This document shows, in pieces, positions 11,304-23,179 of a stretch of DNA of 64,000 nucleotides. Each line of letters starts with the position of its first letter. Within the stretch, counting starts at the first letter, position 1. The translations under genes and the position numbers were made by a program. This DNA is from Agrocybe praecox (taxonomy: Eukaryota; Basidiomycota; Agaricomycetes; Agaricales; Agrocybaceae), in assembly GCA_964017145.1 (NCBI GenBank), contig OZ024840.1, forward strand, positions 4,830,401 through 4,894,400. Reading direction: 5' to 3'. The notes under the pieces are model-generated. The model ran no database searches and had not been told where the DNA came from. It saw only the letters and a list, made by a program, of their open reading frames with translations.

Positions 11304-12167
11304 TTAACCTTCTTCCTCATGCCTGGATGGAGGACCGACACTGTCCGGAGGAGTGGGAATTGAATAAGATGTTCCTGTAGCCGTTTGCGAGCTAGGATCG
11401 TTTTGAGGACTGCTGCAAGCATATGGCATCTGTGGTCGACTAGTCGGTGCTTTTTGGTTTTGAGAGTAAGCAGCTGATACGTAGGTTGGCATCTGTGGAT
11501 TGAACGTCGGTTGCTGTGCTATGTGCCATAATATCTAAGCATGAGAGGCTGCTCATACAAAATGTAAAATGAGACATACGTGGCCCATACGATCCAGAAT
11601 TGCTATATTGATTGTATCGAGGCTGTGGAGTATATGGTGGGCCTGTACAGCGACGAGCGTCGGAGGTACTTGTAAGTATGCGTGCGCAGCTAACGGAAGA
11701 GTGGCATGCCCACCTTCGCCAGGTTGGAATATACCATTTTGAGGGTTGAATCTAGGTGGTGCAGACGCACTGTGTGGGATGTTCTGACTGTACCCATGAT
11801 GGTACGGAGCTTGAGTCGGAGGAGGAGGGTTCGCTTGGCCCATACCCATACCCGTCCCCATACCCATGTTTCTAGGATCCGCAATTTCTCCAGATATGAA
11901 AGTACCAGACATGATGCGGAAATTGGACGCATCTTTGTACATGTAGTGCGTCGCCGGTGCTGTTTGGGATCGACGGGGCTGGGGTGGATGTTGTTGGTTC
12001 TGGTATCCGCCAGCTATAAAGGTTCCTCCCTCGATAACGAACCCACTAGCGCCTTCGAACGCAGAGTGTACGTTGCGGCCAACATTGTCGTCATACTCGT
12101 ACTCCCCATCACTTTCATAGTCGCGTTGAGGACGATGGCTGTAGTACTGTGAGTTAGGGTTGGACAT
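11304..12167 (-). CDS. hypothetical Pro/Gln/Tyr-rich protein with two F-x-I-x-x-GTF repeats
   Basis: The function is unknown. Three exons read on the minus strand (11714-12167, 11580-11642 and 11304-11518) join in frame to about 243 residues. The N-terminal half holds two copies of a short motif, GASGFVIEGGTFIAGG and DASNFRIMSGTFISGE. I know this motif from many Agaricomycete proteins, where F-x-I-x-GG-x-F units often precede other domains. The rest is low complexity: MGMGTGMGMG, then Pro/Tyr/Gln/Ser-rich sequence to the C-terminus at HEEEG. No transmembrane segment or signal peptide is seen. It is probably intrinsically disordered. A further 3' intron after HEEEG is possible but not needed. 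Confidence 0.7.
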
Positions 12168-14604
12168 ACTCGCAGTGGAATGGGGCGAAGGGTTAAGCTA
12201 TGTATACGAGCTGGCGCTAGCCTATCTATTTGGTTGCCGCCCAGGACGCTTTTGGGTGGACTTATATTTAAAAAATGATTTTCATGGCAAAAAATTGATT
12301 GGGTCTAGCTGGTTATAATATGGGCGCTGGTAGAAGAACCTATTCAATAGAATACTTCTAATACTATTATGTTGTTGTAGCCGTATGTTACATGTACGTG
12401 TATATGTGGATTGTGGCGTGATGTTTGGTTTTTCAATCGCAAAGTTGAATGTTCAACGTCCAACGCTCAAATTCGCTCAAAGGTTGTACTAGCGGACATT
12501 CCAAGCACCGCTTAGATAACAGAGTTAAGTTTAAAGGCGGTGCTTATGCATATTTATAGACCCAAATACAATCCAATATCCATACTCTGTAGGGGCCGCA
12601 GATAAGATCACGGACCACCCAAGATAGCTTGAAATATCTTTGATGATAATCACACCTGTACATATGGGTGCTGCACCCCGCTGTGTCTACACACCTGCTA
12701 CTCAATCTTCTTATCCAATCGGACTTGATACTAATTAGATGGGATTTAGTCCGAAGAACGTGGAATATCATGCCTCACTTGTTAGCTGTAGGCTCTCACG
12801 CCGTCCAATATTGACTAGAACATACGCCTTGTCGCAGTTCTTCTCCCGGGCATGCTCTGCGCTCCTTTTGAAGGCACTGCCTACTGAAAATTTGGGCAGA
12901 ACCTGACGCTTGTATTAAAATTTTCGTGTAAACGTACTAGGAATCGATAGTGGAATCCAGAAAATGCAAATCTGTCTAGAACTTTGGTCGATCTATTTCC
13001 TGAATATATTTTTAATTCCCGCCCCTGTTAGCTTTCGTAAAAGTACGAGGACAGTTAATGAAAAGCCAACTATCATCGTATTGTGTATACGAACGTTGAT
13101 CCTGATTATTCTTAGCCCCTCTCGTACCTTTTCAGGCCCAGATGCTGTCAAACACTACATGCTATTTGACGGTGTGAGCCCTCTAATCACCGTTTCCCAC
13201 ACAGTCAACCCGGCCTTGCTGTCAACGACCGGGATTACTTGTGTTCGTATTCGGAATACGGCTTTTGGAACTCGGCATTATCCGGGCGGGATTCGTTCTC
13301 GTTTAGGGGCATTGGTCCCTTTATTCTTTTCGCCCAACCACACCACGGCTTTGGATATGTTCTTGTGGGTAACTTGAGTATCAGACGCTATCTGCCTTCT
13401 AAGCGGATGATGCTCTCTTCCGAGGAACACATTCGAGATCTCGACCGACACGGACACATTGCTTTCTTCCTTCTTTTCGCAGATCATGGAGCGGCTGCCT
13501 ACAATAAGTACAACTGACTGTTCATCAAACGGTATGTATTTTCGCTCACATACATCCACGCAAGTATATATGTACTTTACTCCAGGCTGATGAACAATGG
13601 TCCCGAACCCATGAGCCGCGTCGCGCACTCGGTTTCTCGTTCCCACGCAATCAACATTTTCCAATCAAAATTGTGTCGAATGAATGTCGAACGATTGATC
13701 CGCGATTTGGGACATAAGAGAACCATATGAAAATATGAAAGCTGCTGGCCGGTGATCGACCTATACGGCTCGGACGAGAGGTTTCATTCGGTGTCGTGCG
13801 TTCTTTCACATCGGCTTTGTGAGGAGGAATGATGGATCGATGAAGTGTTGTAATTTTCTGGGGATCCCAACTCGGTGTTCAGTGATGAATGAGTGGACGG
13901 GCGTTCAGCGTGATAGGACACCTTGTCGTGAGTGAAAGTTTCTCTCAGGATATGCCTTGGTTCTAATTCTATTCAACGGAAGGCCTCGACGCCGCTTTTT
14001 TATACATCGCGGCCCGCGCTTTCCAACGAATAAAATGACATTCACTGTAGCTCATCCTGATAGGTGGAAAGTAGGCGAAGCGACGCAGAAGTGGCCCAGA
14101 GCCAAGAGTCGCGTCGTTCAAAGTGGTACAGATCCCTCAGGATCAAGTTTGTTCGACGTCGCGTTCGCTCCCCAGTCAAATTCAAACGATTTCATTTTGA
14201 TATATAACCCATTTTCTTACCCACGTAGGCTTATATTTAATCTGATAATGATCCTTGTCATTTCTCCGTCCATTTGCTGACTCGCTATTTATCACAAACA
14301 AGGTGTTCTGCCGAAGCATCAGTGTTCTAATTTCGGCTTATGGAGTGATGTGCCAGCTGTACTGGCGGCTGTTTTCCAGCTCGAGTACCTTTTTCTACAC
14401 CTATCCGACGTCCAAGAGCTAACTCCATCCATTACAAAAAGAAGAAAAGAACCACGGAACAGAATTTGAAAGGTGAAGGAAGGTTGATCGCGCCCTGACA
14501 GGTTTACTTTTTCTCGTGTTCACGTCCCTTTCTTTTCTCATTTACTGATGGTACGATTGAGTAAAGGGACGAGGTGGAGTTCTTTGGGGGCTGGAGCGTG
14601 GAGG
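12168..14604. other. long intergenic region, no gene recognised
   Basis: A 9-bp inverted repeat, AAGCACCGC (12503-12511) with GCGGTGCTT (12537-12545), is visible. Open frames on the plus strand at 12964-13377 and 13239-13517, and on the minus strand at 13278-13664, overlap one another without recognisable features and are not called as genes. The distal part contains the upstream region of the WSC gene. Confidence 0.35.
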
Positions 14605-14611
14605 TATAAAA
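14605..14611 (+). promoter_or_regulatory. TATA box of the first WSC gene
   Basis: TATAAAA lies 109 bases before the ATG at 14714 and is followed by a pyrimidine-rich stretch, as in highly expressed fungal genes. The paralogue at 17886 has the same box at nearly the same distance. Confidence 0.7.
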
Positions 14612-14713
14612 ACCACGGTTTTGAGATGAAATGAAGAATCATCATCCTTCCTTGGGATTTTTCAACTCGCCTCTTCCTTCAGACATCTCCGAATCCACCA
14701 GTATCAACCAGAA

Positions 14714-15965
14714 ATGCCTTTCTCTAGCTTTGTTCTCGCTGCTGCGATGATCTCGGGTGTTCTCGCCTCACCATTGGACTTGGCTTCCAGGCAGGCTGCT
14801 GCAAACCCCAACGCTGCTCTTCCAGGATGGGCCTTTGTCGGCTGCTTTACGTGCGCCATCTATTTTATTTTATTTCTTGAGAAATTATTCCTTACTTTGA
14901 GCAAACCGTCATTCAGCGACAATTTCCCGGGCTCGCGTACTCTCCAAGAGCATACGATCACTAACCCAGGCATGACTCCCGCTGTCTGCACAGAGTTCTG
15001 TGGGAACTTCACGACTCCCCTGAACTTTGCCGGTACCGAATTCACAGACGAGTGCTGTAAGTTTACGATTTCGTCCGTCCAGCGTCCTTCATTCATGTCT
15101 CTTTTAATTACCTGAGGATGTGCTTATAATAATTAACCCCCTTTAGTCTGTGACTTCGACATTCAAGGAACTGCGACCCAAGTCAACAGCACCCTATGCA
15201 ACTTCCCATGTGGGGGTGATGGCACTCTGACATGTGGAGGCGCTGGTTTGATCAGCGTCTTCCAGAATAGCAATAAAGGCGTTGGCCCCCTACCAGCAAA
15301 CAAGGCCAAAGTAGGAAACTGGTCTTTCGATGGATGTTTCACGTATGGTTCTTCTTCGCTTGACTTAAGGGTGATATTGAATATTCTTATTCTCTCAGAG
15401 ATGCCGTCGGCTCTAACCCACGTTCTCTCCTTGAGCGTTTCGATATCGCTGCTGGAGTGACCATCGAAACTTGCACTGCTCAATGTCAATCTGTCGGATT
15501 CAGCATCGCTGGTCTCGAATTCGGTGAAGAGTGCTGTGTGTACCATCTTCTCTATTTGATGAAATGAGCGATGTCTGATTTATTATTCTTTCAGGGTGCG
15601 GAAACACTTTCGCCCTCCCAGCCGCCAACATCACTGCTCCTCTCACCGACTGCTCTCTCTCGTGTGCTGCCGACCACACGGAGCTGTGCGGTGCTGCTAG
15701 CCGCTTGTCGGTGTACACCCTCGCTGCTCCCGTTGTGACTACCGCTGCTCCTACTACCACCGCCAAGCCCACCACGACTGCGGCTCCTACCACGACCGTT
15801 GCACCCACCACTACCGCCAAGCCAACGACCACCGCGCCCACCACTACTGTCGTTCCGACCACTACCGCTGCGCCCACTACTACCGCTGCGCCCACTACTA
15901 CTGCCAAGCCCACCACTACTGCACCAACCACCGTCGTTCCTACTACGACCACCAAGGCTGCTTAA
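14714..15965 (+). CDS. secreted protein with two WSC domains and a Thr/Pro-rich tail
   Basis: This is a predicted secreted or wall-associated carbohydrate-binding protein. Five exons join in frame: 14714-14850, 14917-15056, 15147-15342, 15399-15535 and 15595-15965, giving about 326 residues. A signal peptide (about residues 1-18, core VLAAAMISGVLAS) is followed by a short region ending LASRQ. WSC domain 1 runs about 37-145 and includes FVGCFTD, DECFCDF, CNFPCGGD and LTCGG. WSC domain 2 runs about 152-247 and includes FDGCFTD, EECWCGNT, DCSLSCAAD and ELCGAASRLSVY. The Cys patterns are complete in both. The tail (about 248-326) is built of PTTT units with A, K or V spacers, a likely O-mannosylation region. 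There is no transmembrane or GPI signal, so it is not a Wsc1-type stress sensor. It is a tandem paralogue of the gene at 17886. Confidence 0.93.
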
Positions 15966-17777
15966 GGAGAAGTGGGATCCCTGCGCGTGTACAGGCTGAT
16001 ACTATTCTTTTCTCCTATTGGGTTTTATGTAAAAGGGTTATCCATCTTTCCACGTCGAAAAGTTGACCATCCCTAGTTTCGTAAAATTAATCATCAATAT
16101 AGTGCTAGGTGTTTCTGTAATACCTTGCTATATGAATATATATACCTTTTCAATTTCTATTTTGATTGGGTTGAGGATTTCGGGACGATGTGTATATGTA
16201 TTGTTTATACGCGTTAATTGGGCGTTGGGAATAGCGTATGTACCGGAATTCGAGAATCGAATCCGAAGAGCTTGGATGGATACATAGACGATCAGAAAAC
16301 TGTCTAGTATCGAACCATTCCATCTATCGAGCTCTCTACACACCTGTCTAACTTCAAACTGTCGGATCAGGTTATTATCTCTAAAAATGTGATCTCCCAC
16401 ATCGGAATGGCTTGTTGTTAGCTTGTTTTTTTGGTCTCGATAAGCTTCTATTTTATTTTCCATTATATATTCTTCTGCTTTTGTTCTTGCAGGAACGAGG
16501 AAACCTTAAATAAAATAATGATCCTTGACAAGAGCAGTGGTATTTTAATTTCTTTTTTGTACCCGACGCACATGTATCGGATCGAGCATCGGAGATTCGG
16601 GCGATATCCAGGCACCGCTGATCATAGCTCGGCATATATTTCCGAGCCGGCGGGCAGTAAACATGCCGGACGTGCCGTTGGCAGATGGTTTTTGAGTTTT
16701 TGGACAAGTTGTGTGAACGGTCTGACTTGTCAAACGAAAAGATTGCGTTGAGGCTTTTTAGTGGTTGGTATACTTAGATTAGAATATGATGTTTCCTTTA
16801 TCGCTGGACACTTCAGTACATACGAGGCTTGGAATATTTAGCTATTGATTTTGTGTTATAGGAGTGGGTGGTGGATCGTTCTTTGCTTTCCGTCGTTAAG
16901 AGTATAGGGGTTAGTTATAATCGTTGAGCGTATCAGGCTCATTCATTAATTTCGTTTCTCGCTACTATGTAGCTACTAGCGTCGGATATCACACTGGATG
17001 ATGTAAGATGCGCGTCGTTCAGTCTGAGTGCGTACGAGCGTCATTCCCATCCTTTGAGGGCCACATCCGGTGAGGTGATATGAGATGCTATAGTGGTCAG
17101 CCCTACTCATTGTAGCTTTCGAGGCCCAGGACTTTGGAAGAAATCAGGACGACAAATACATAAGCTTTAAACGTCAAATAGGAGGGTCGTACGTATGCAT
17201 GTGTATCGTGGAATCGGATGTGGATGTATGTATCTAACTTGGGTACAGACTACGAACATTCAACGTGATCGACGGACGAACCCCGTACTATCAAGAACTT
17301 TGTTCTTTTCTGAATCTGTTCTATTTTATTCACTCCTGGGATCATCTCCGTGCGCTCGCTGGCAGACGTCGACATACACATATGAAGCATACGTATACTT
17401 AGTTCAGTAGGACTCTGTGTCGAGTCGGTGATACGGCTCTGATTGTTCGGCTCGAAGTGGGTTTTCGTTCCTCCGATTCAAATTCTGCGTCTATTTATTG
17501 ACACCAACGACCGTGGGTAAGCGGACAGTGATCAACGTCCGACGTTGAACGTTGGACAATGAGATTCATAATCTTTTGGGGTTTTCTTAAGATATACGTA
17601 CGTCTTGGATGTACTATACATTCATTCATCAGGAACCAGGAATCAAGAATCAGACAGCATCAGAATATTCGAGATGGAAAGGTGATAGGAAGTACGACGA
17701 GGTGCTTTCGTGGGTTGCTTTTTATATGATGCAGGAAAGCCTGGGGTGCATACGCATGATGCAGCATAGTCCATACG
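15966..17777. other. spacer between the two WSC genes
   Basis: No gene family was recognised. Open frames at 16063-16463 and 16431-16751 overlap on both strands without features. The A/T-rich part just after 15966 should hold the 3' untranslated region of the first WSC gene. Confidence 0.4.
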
Positions 17778-17784
17778 TATAAAA
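17778..17784 (+). promoter_or_regulatory. TATA box of the second WSC gene
   Basis: TATAAAA lies 108 bases before the ATG at 17886, matching the spacing in the tandem paralogue upstream. This suggests that the core promoter was duplicated with the gene. Confidence 0.7.
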
Positions 17785-17885
17785 GGACGCGTCAAGAAGG
17801 AGGCAAGGATCTATATCCTCAATTCTTTGGGTGATATATTACCGAAGTACCAGATCCTCTAGTACCTCGATTCGTGCAAGTAATA

Positions 17886-19260
17886 ATGGCCCGTGCAACA
17901 TTCATTCTCCTCGCTTCGATGATTACGGCTGTGGTAGCAATGCCAGCGACGCCTATCGAGTTTGGGATAGAGGCCAGACAGGCAGCTGTAGATCCCAACG
18001 CCGCGCTTGCGGGGTGGACGTTCGTCGGTTGCTTCACGTACGTATACGCGTCCTTTGTTGAGATTTTCGCTCTACCCCCCGAGTTGACAAAACTAAACTC
18101 TTTTTTATTTATTTTTTTAGTGACAATGTCCCTTCTCAACGAACCTTGCAAGAGGAACATGCGGTGAACGCAGCGATGACGCCTGCATTGTGTACCTCCT
18201 TCTGTGCTACCAACTTTACGACACCACTCATTTTTGCTGGGATGGAATTCACCAGTGAATGCTGTAAGTTTTCCTCATACCCTCCCTCCATTCCCTCACC
18301 TATACCTTCTTCATACCGCTTCTTACTCACTCCACTCCAATATAGTCTGCGACTTCAACATCCAAGGAACCGCCACCAAAGTGAACGACACGCTCTGTAA
18401 CTTCCCATGCGGAGGAGACGCGACGCTCACCTGTGGCGGATCGAGCCTGATCAGTGTCTTCCAGAACACGAATAAGGGCGTGGGTCCTATCCCGACGAAC
18501 AAGGCGAAGGTTGGGAACTGGACTTTTGAGGGATGTTTTGAGTACGTGTTTCTGCAATTTCGTTTTTTTTCCGATGTCAGAAGTTCTTTATTAATACTTT
18601 GATATTTATCTTCTTTCTTGTCCAACAGTGATGCGGTAGGAGCAAACCCAAGGACTCTCCTCGAACGATTCAACATCGCAGCAGGCGTGACTATCGAGAG
18701 TTGCACCGCGCAGTGCGCTGCAACAGGCTTTGGCATCGCCGGGCTCGAATTCGGAGAAGAGTGCTGTAAGTTTTTAGTTCTAGTTATTTCTATTTCGCCC
18801 CATCCCATGCCATCGTTATACATACTTATTACTTCAACGCCCAGGGTGTGGCAACACGTTCGCCCTCCCCTCAGCGAACATCACAGCTCCTCTGACGGAC
18901 TGCTCGCGCGCATGCGAGGCGGACCATACAGAGCTGTGCGGTGCTTCTAGTCGCCTCTCGGTATACTTAAACGCGGGGGTGAATCCCAACCCGGTACCGG
19001 TCCCAACCACTACAGCAGTGCCAACTACGACCGCGAAGCCAACGACCACGGCAGTCCCAACAACTACTGCGGTCCCAACTACGACTGCGAAGCCAACAAC
19101 TACTGCAGTTCCAACGACCACCGCACCCACCACAACGGCCAAACCCACCACCACAGCACCAACCACGACCGCTAAACCGACGACAACCGCTGCTCCTACC
19201 ACCACTGCAAAGCCAACCACCACGACCAAAGCAGCGACAACCACAGGAAAGGCAGCGTAA
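17886..19260 (+). CDS. secreted protein with two WSC domains and a Thr/Pro-rich tail (tandem paralogue)
   Basis: Five exons (17886-18037, 18121-18263, 18346-18541, 18629-18765 and 18845-19260) join in frame to about 347 residues. The intron phases and the lengths of exons 3 and 4 (196 and 137 bases) are identical to the paralogue at 14714. The signal peptide core is FILLASMITAVVA. It is followed by EARQAAVDPNAAL, close to SRQAAANPNAAL in the other copy. Two WSC domains follow with FVGCFTD, CNFPCGGD, LTCGGSS, then EGCFDD, EECWCGNT and ELCGASSRLSVY. The tail has more PTTT units than the first copy. I chose the ATG at 17886 rather than an in-frame one at 17874 because it gives the better signal peptide. 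The role is probably wall or glycan binding outside the cell. Confidence 0.93.
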
Positions 19261-19768
19261 AGCGTTGAATTCGAAACTCCTGAGCGAGTCGGAGACCTTG
19301 CTTGATTAGCTTAGATACCCTATATGCGTGTTGTATTTCTTGAAATTTTATTGGGTCAGGGGATTTTTGGTAAATGATGCATATCTTCATGCCAGCCACA
19401 AGACAGCGCGACGCGCCAAAAGACGACCATGACACGATGCCTCGAACCAAAACCGCCACTCAACAGAGGAAACTCATGAAAAAAAATATGGCGCAGACTA
19501 AAATCATGAATTGCAAATAAATGGATATAAAAGAGAGCATACGACCGCATCAGCTCCCAATCAGTTCCCTCCTCATGGAACTGTTGGTTACAAGCGTGCG
19601 GGGCTTCATGTTGTGCAGTACGGCGCAGCTCTTCCTTCCTCCCCTTCATCGTCTTGGCCCATCAATCCCATCAAATGTTCGTCGCCAGCAAAAAAATAAT
19701 TGTCGTGTCTTCATCAAATCGTCATGCGTGTGTATGTTGCGAATTGTGAAGGTGGGCGAGGAATACGT
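19261..19768. other. convergent intergenic region
   Basis: The stretch lies between the 3' end of the second WSC gene and the 3' end of the minus-strand ribosomal protein gene. It should hold both 3' untranslated regions. No other feature is seen. Confidence 0.5.
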
Positions 19769-20655
19769 CTAGTAGAGACGGACGGGCTTGCCCATGGTGC
19801 TCTTGATGTGGAGCGACTTGACGTTTTGCCAATTCTTCTTGAGGAGGGAGACGAGGAAGTTGATGCCTGCGGGGAGAAGGGTGATCGATATAGAAGGACA
19901 GAAGACACAAAGAAAGGCGGTACGCACTCAACATGACGTTACCGAGGACCTGGTCATCGGTCATCTGAACGTGGCCAACAGCAACACCCAAGCAGAGAAC
20001 CTTCTTGAGCTGGAACTTGATGGTGGAGCGCACTTCGGTGATCTTGTTGGTAAGATCCTCGTTGATGGAGACGGGGGTAGGGAACTTTCCAGCTATACAC
20101 GATACATGAGTAAATGAACAAGAGATAATACAAAGTAGGACGTACCCTTGGAGAGACCGGGACCAAGGAGACGGGGGATCTGCTTGATGAGAGTCTCAGA
20201 GGACAAGAAAGCATCGTACTTCTTGGCGAGCTTCTTGACGAGCTTCTTGTTCTTGTTGAGCCTGGAATAAAAGTTAGAAAAGGAACTCGAAACAAATCCA
20301 AAGAATTTACGCACTTCTTCAAGTCATCAACGGACATGTACTCGAGCTCGATTTGCTTAGCACGATCGATGTCAGCGGCATCGGCGAGAATGCAGATAGA
20401 CATGCGAGGGCGGGGGACATTGGGAAGCCTGTTAAACAGAAAACATAGGTTTTTTTTTTTTTTTTTTTGCTGATTAACAAAAAAAACCTACTTAACGGTT
20501 CCCGAGAAACGCTTATCTCTCTGGGGGTCGTAGTTCTTGAGACCAATCTGGAGCTCAATAGTCTCGACGAAGTTGCGCTTCTTCTCGCCGTTGGCTTCGA
20601 CGAGGAGGTCCTTGATGGAGCCCCGCACGCTTGACACTGAAAGTTTGCTGGCCAT
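19769..20655 (-). CDS. 60S ribosomal protein L10a (uL1)
   Basis: This is a core large-subunit protein of the L1 stalk that contacts exit-site tRNA. On the minus strand five exons join in frame: 20492-20655, 20315-20428, 20146-20261, 19928-20092 and 19769-19866, giving about 218 residues, the usual size. Family signatures are [72 protein letters not shown] and a C-terminus ending [11 protein letters not shown]. The first intron contains a run of about 19 T on the plus strand (20450-20468). There are many introns near the start codon, as is common for basidiomycete ribosomal protein genes. Confidence 0.97.
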
Positions 20656-21240
20656 TGCTGGTCTTTTGGTTTTTGGAGGAGGAGGAGAACGGGGTTAGTA
20701 ACGAGCACACCCTTTCGATTAATTCCTTTGACGACGCTAGCGTGACAGGACAGAGTGTGACTGGTGGCTGATATTCTGTATAGGCGTGACAAGACTTGTT
20801 TGAGACTTTATCTAATCTAATCTTGACGCGCGTTGGCAGCAGCATTTGCCGCTGGCACTTTATCCCATCATTGGTCTTATCCTATCTGTGGAATTTCCAC
20901 TGACTTTGTAGCTTTCCGGATTATCACATTTGGCTTACTTGCTCATAATTACGGTCCATATCAACTGCTCTTATCTTATTCCTTTCATCTATCCGGCAAT
21001 GTGTCCGTTCTTTGTCTCAAACATCGATCAATTCGGGTATGAAAGGTTTATCATTTCTCTTGCTCACAAAGGTCAATTGAGATTTTGGAATGACTCGAAT
21101 TGACCTGCTTCTGAAAGGACCAGTGGCCACTCGGAGCCACATGGCTTAATTACTTGGGCCGTACTAAGCATACACAATCGACGATGACCATGTAATGCTC
21201 ACAAAGCCATAGGAATGTGGCACACAATGCGTCTGAAAGC
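20656..21240. other. divergent promoter region
   Basis: The stretch lies between the start of the ribosomal protein gene (minus) and the next plus-strand gene, and should contain both promoters. No coding feature is recognised. Confidence 0.5.
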
Positions 21241-21247
21241 TATAAAA
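21241..21247 (+). promoter_or_regulatory. TATA box upstream of the gene at 21336
   Basis: TATAAAA lies 95 bases before the ATG and is followed by a C/T-rich stretch (TTGTTCTCACCCTGTTC), a typical fungal initiation region. Confidence 0.6.
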
Positions 21248-21335
21248 GCTAAAGGGCATTGACATTCAATGCCTGCCACAGACTTGTTCTCACCCTGTTC
21301 AACTCTCCTCTGTCTAAGAGGATCTTATTAGCCAA

Positions 21336-22583
21336 ATGAACGACCGTATCCTATATATTGACGAATGCCTCTACGGCTGCGAGGAACACGATACATACGA
21401 GGATGCATCTATTTCTACCTACTTGGACGCTGAGAGCGAAAGGATCCCATACCTCATAGAAATTCAACCTCCGTCTCCTCTCACCGCCAACCAACCACTT
21501 TCAAAACCTACACCAACATTTGCATTCTCAAACAGCCTATCCAACGAAATATACAACCTAAACACCCTCCCACAATTCATCGTTCCAGCTTTATACCCCC
21601 CACCACCGCGCACGGTCTTCCTCCATCCCCAGATCGACATTTTCACTGGTGTGAAATCTCACTTTCACGTACACCGCGACTTCTCAATGGAAAACAAGAA
21701 GACGAAAGAAAACTATGTCGGAGAATTTGCCTACGTCATCTCTGAAATCACCTCTCATCCATCTCGATTCCCCATCGGGAAGCTATTAGGCGATTCAGGT
21801 CCGCTCGTGTTTGTTGTTGATGCACGCTTTGACGTTGACGAAGCGACGGGAAGGACGACGTACGCTGTTAGGTTGTTCGAGCAATTCTGTCGTTTGAGAG
21901 ATGTCGCTGTCCGTGATGTGGGAGACTCAGAGTTTGCTACCGTTATGTGGGATGTTGAACCCAGGGAGTGGACGTTTTGGTTTTTGAATGGAAGGATACG
22001 GCTTGGCCATAAGAAAACTTTTGGATCGGATGGCGATGCTAAATTTTGGCCACTCAGCGAGTTTTTGAAGCCTACAGCATTGGTCGTAGATTCTTCTCTG
22101 GGAAAATATCCAAACGAGGAATTATATTCAGTCAACATCACCGTAAGTCCACCTACAATCTCCTGTTTCCCCTACACCTCAAATAACGCCGTGCCTCCCC
22201 ACTCTTCTTCGTAATATATCAATCAGGCCCCATTACACGCCTTCAAAAACCACTACACTACCTCAATCACAATCCCCAATCCAACCCGCTACTCTCTCTC
22301 CCAGTACGACCCTTCCCTCCCGTGGTTCGTCCGCGACGCCCAACACGACGGCGAGATCGAATTTAACCTCTCCGATGACGACGTTCTCATGTCCCGGAAC
22401 AGCCCGTATCTCCGTGCATTGCTTGTGGCTCATGTATTGGGGAGTACGGATAGGTATAGGGAGAATTTCTTGATGAAGATTTATAGGACGCCGGTGGAAA
22501 GGTCGCTGTGGGCGTATGAGATGTGGAGGATGTCGATGAGGCGGAAGGATAACGGGAAGTATGAGGGACGATATTACTATTGA
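21336..22583 (+). CDS. hypothetical protein, lineage-specific family
   Basis: I do not recognise the family. Two exons (21336-22142 and 22227-22583) join in frame to about 387 residues. The N-terminus is acidic (DECLYGCEEHD) and then Pro-rich. The middle contains FVVDARFDVDEATG, SEFATVMWDVEPREW and FLNGRIRLGHKK. The second exon holds FVRDAQHDGEIEFNLSDDD and a basic C-terminus that ends in tyrosines. No signal peptide or membrane segment is seen. A decayed relative begins at 23180, with FSTVIWDVTRTESQ and FSNGRIMF matching the WDV and NGRI blocks. The gene structure is well supported by the single clean intron and the TATA box. Confidence 0.72.
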
Positions 22584-23179
22584 AATTCACCCTCTGAAGC
22601 GTCTGTGTGCATTAGTATGTAATCGATCGTTGTACCAGGAGCATACTCGAATTAGGCCTGCGGGTGTATGGTGTATCATGTATTGGTATTGGTTATTTGT
22701 ATTTATCCATTGAGTAGAGGCCAGCTGAATTTATTTCATGACGTGTCAATGACCATTTATTAGAGTACATTTTTGACCCATTCAAATAAATTTGCAAGGA
22801 GGTCAACGAAGGTCAACGCGCTATCGTTTGCGTCTAAATGATCAAGGTCATACGAGAGCTTCTTATTCCCACGAACATGGGTTGGGCGCTTATGCCCTGC
22901 CGACCCATAAGATGCGCGTCAGGCGCAGCCTTATTTGAATAACAGATGGTCAAAACACGTCGGAATGCATACCACGCGTTGGAAAAATACGATCGCGGAG
23001 TACCAAATTCGATGATCTAAGAGTCATATTGAGCCAAGGCCCACTCATTTGAATTCAAATGCGCAGTAGTCTGTACCTACGACGTTGAAGTACGATTGAC
23101 CGTTGTAATGGTATATAACGTCGTACATTTCGCCCCTAATTACACCAATACCCCTAGCTACCATCGCACAATCACGACA
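22584..23179. other. intergenic, no gene recognised
   Basis: No coding feature is seen. The stretch separates the intact family member from its decayed relative. Confidence 0.4.

Noticed and set aside
12964..13517. Overlapping plus-strand frames as a possible gene
   Set aside because: There is no recognisable family, no consistent splice pattern and equally long frames on the other strand.
15500..15955. Minus-strand Val/Gly/Ala-rich frame opposite the WSC tail, and the same at 18834-19244
   Set aside because: These are shadows of the PTTT-coding repeats on the plus strand.
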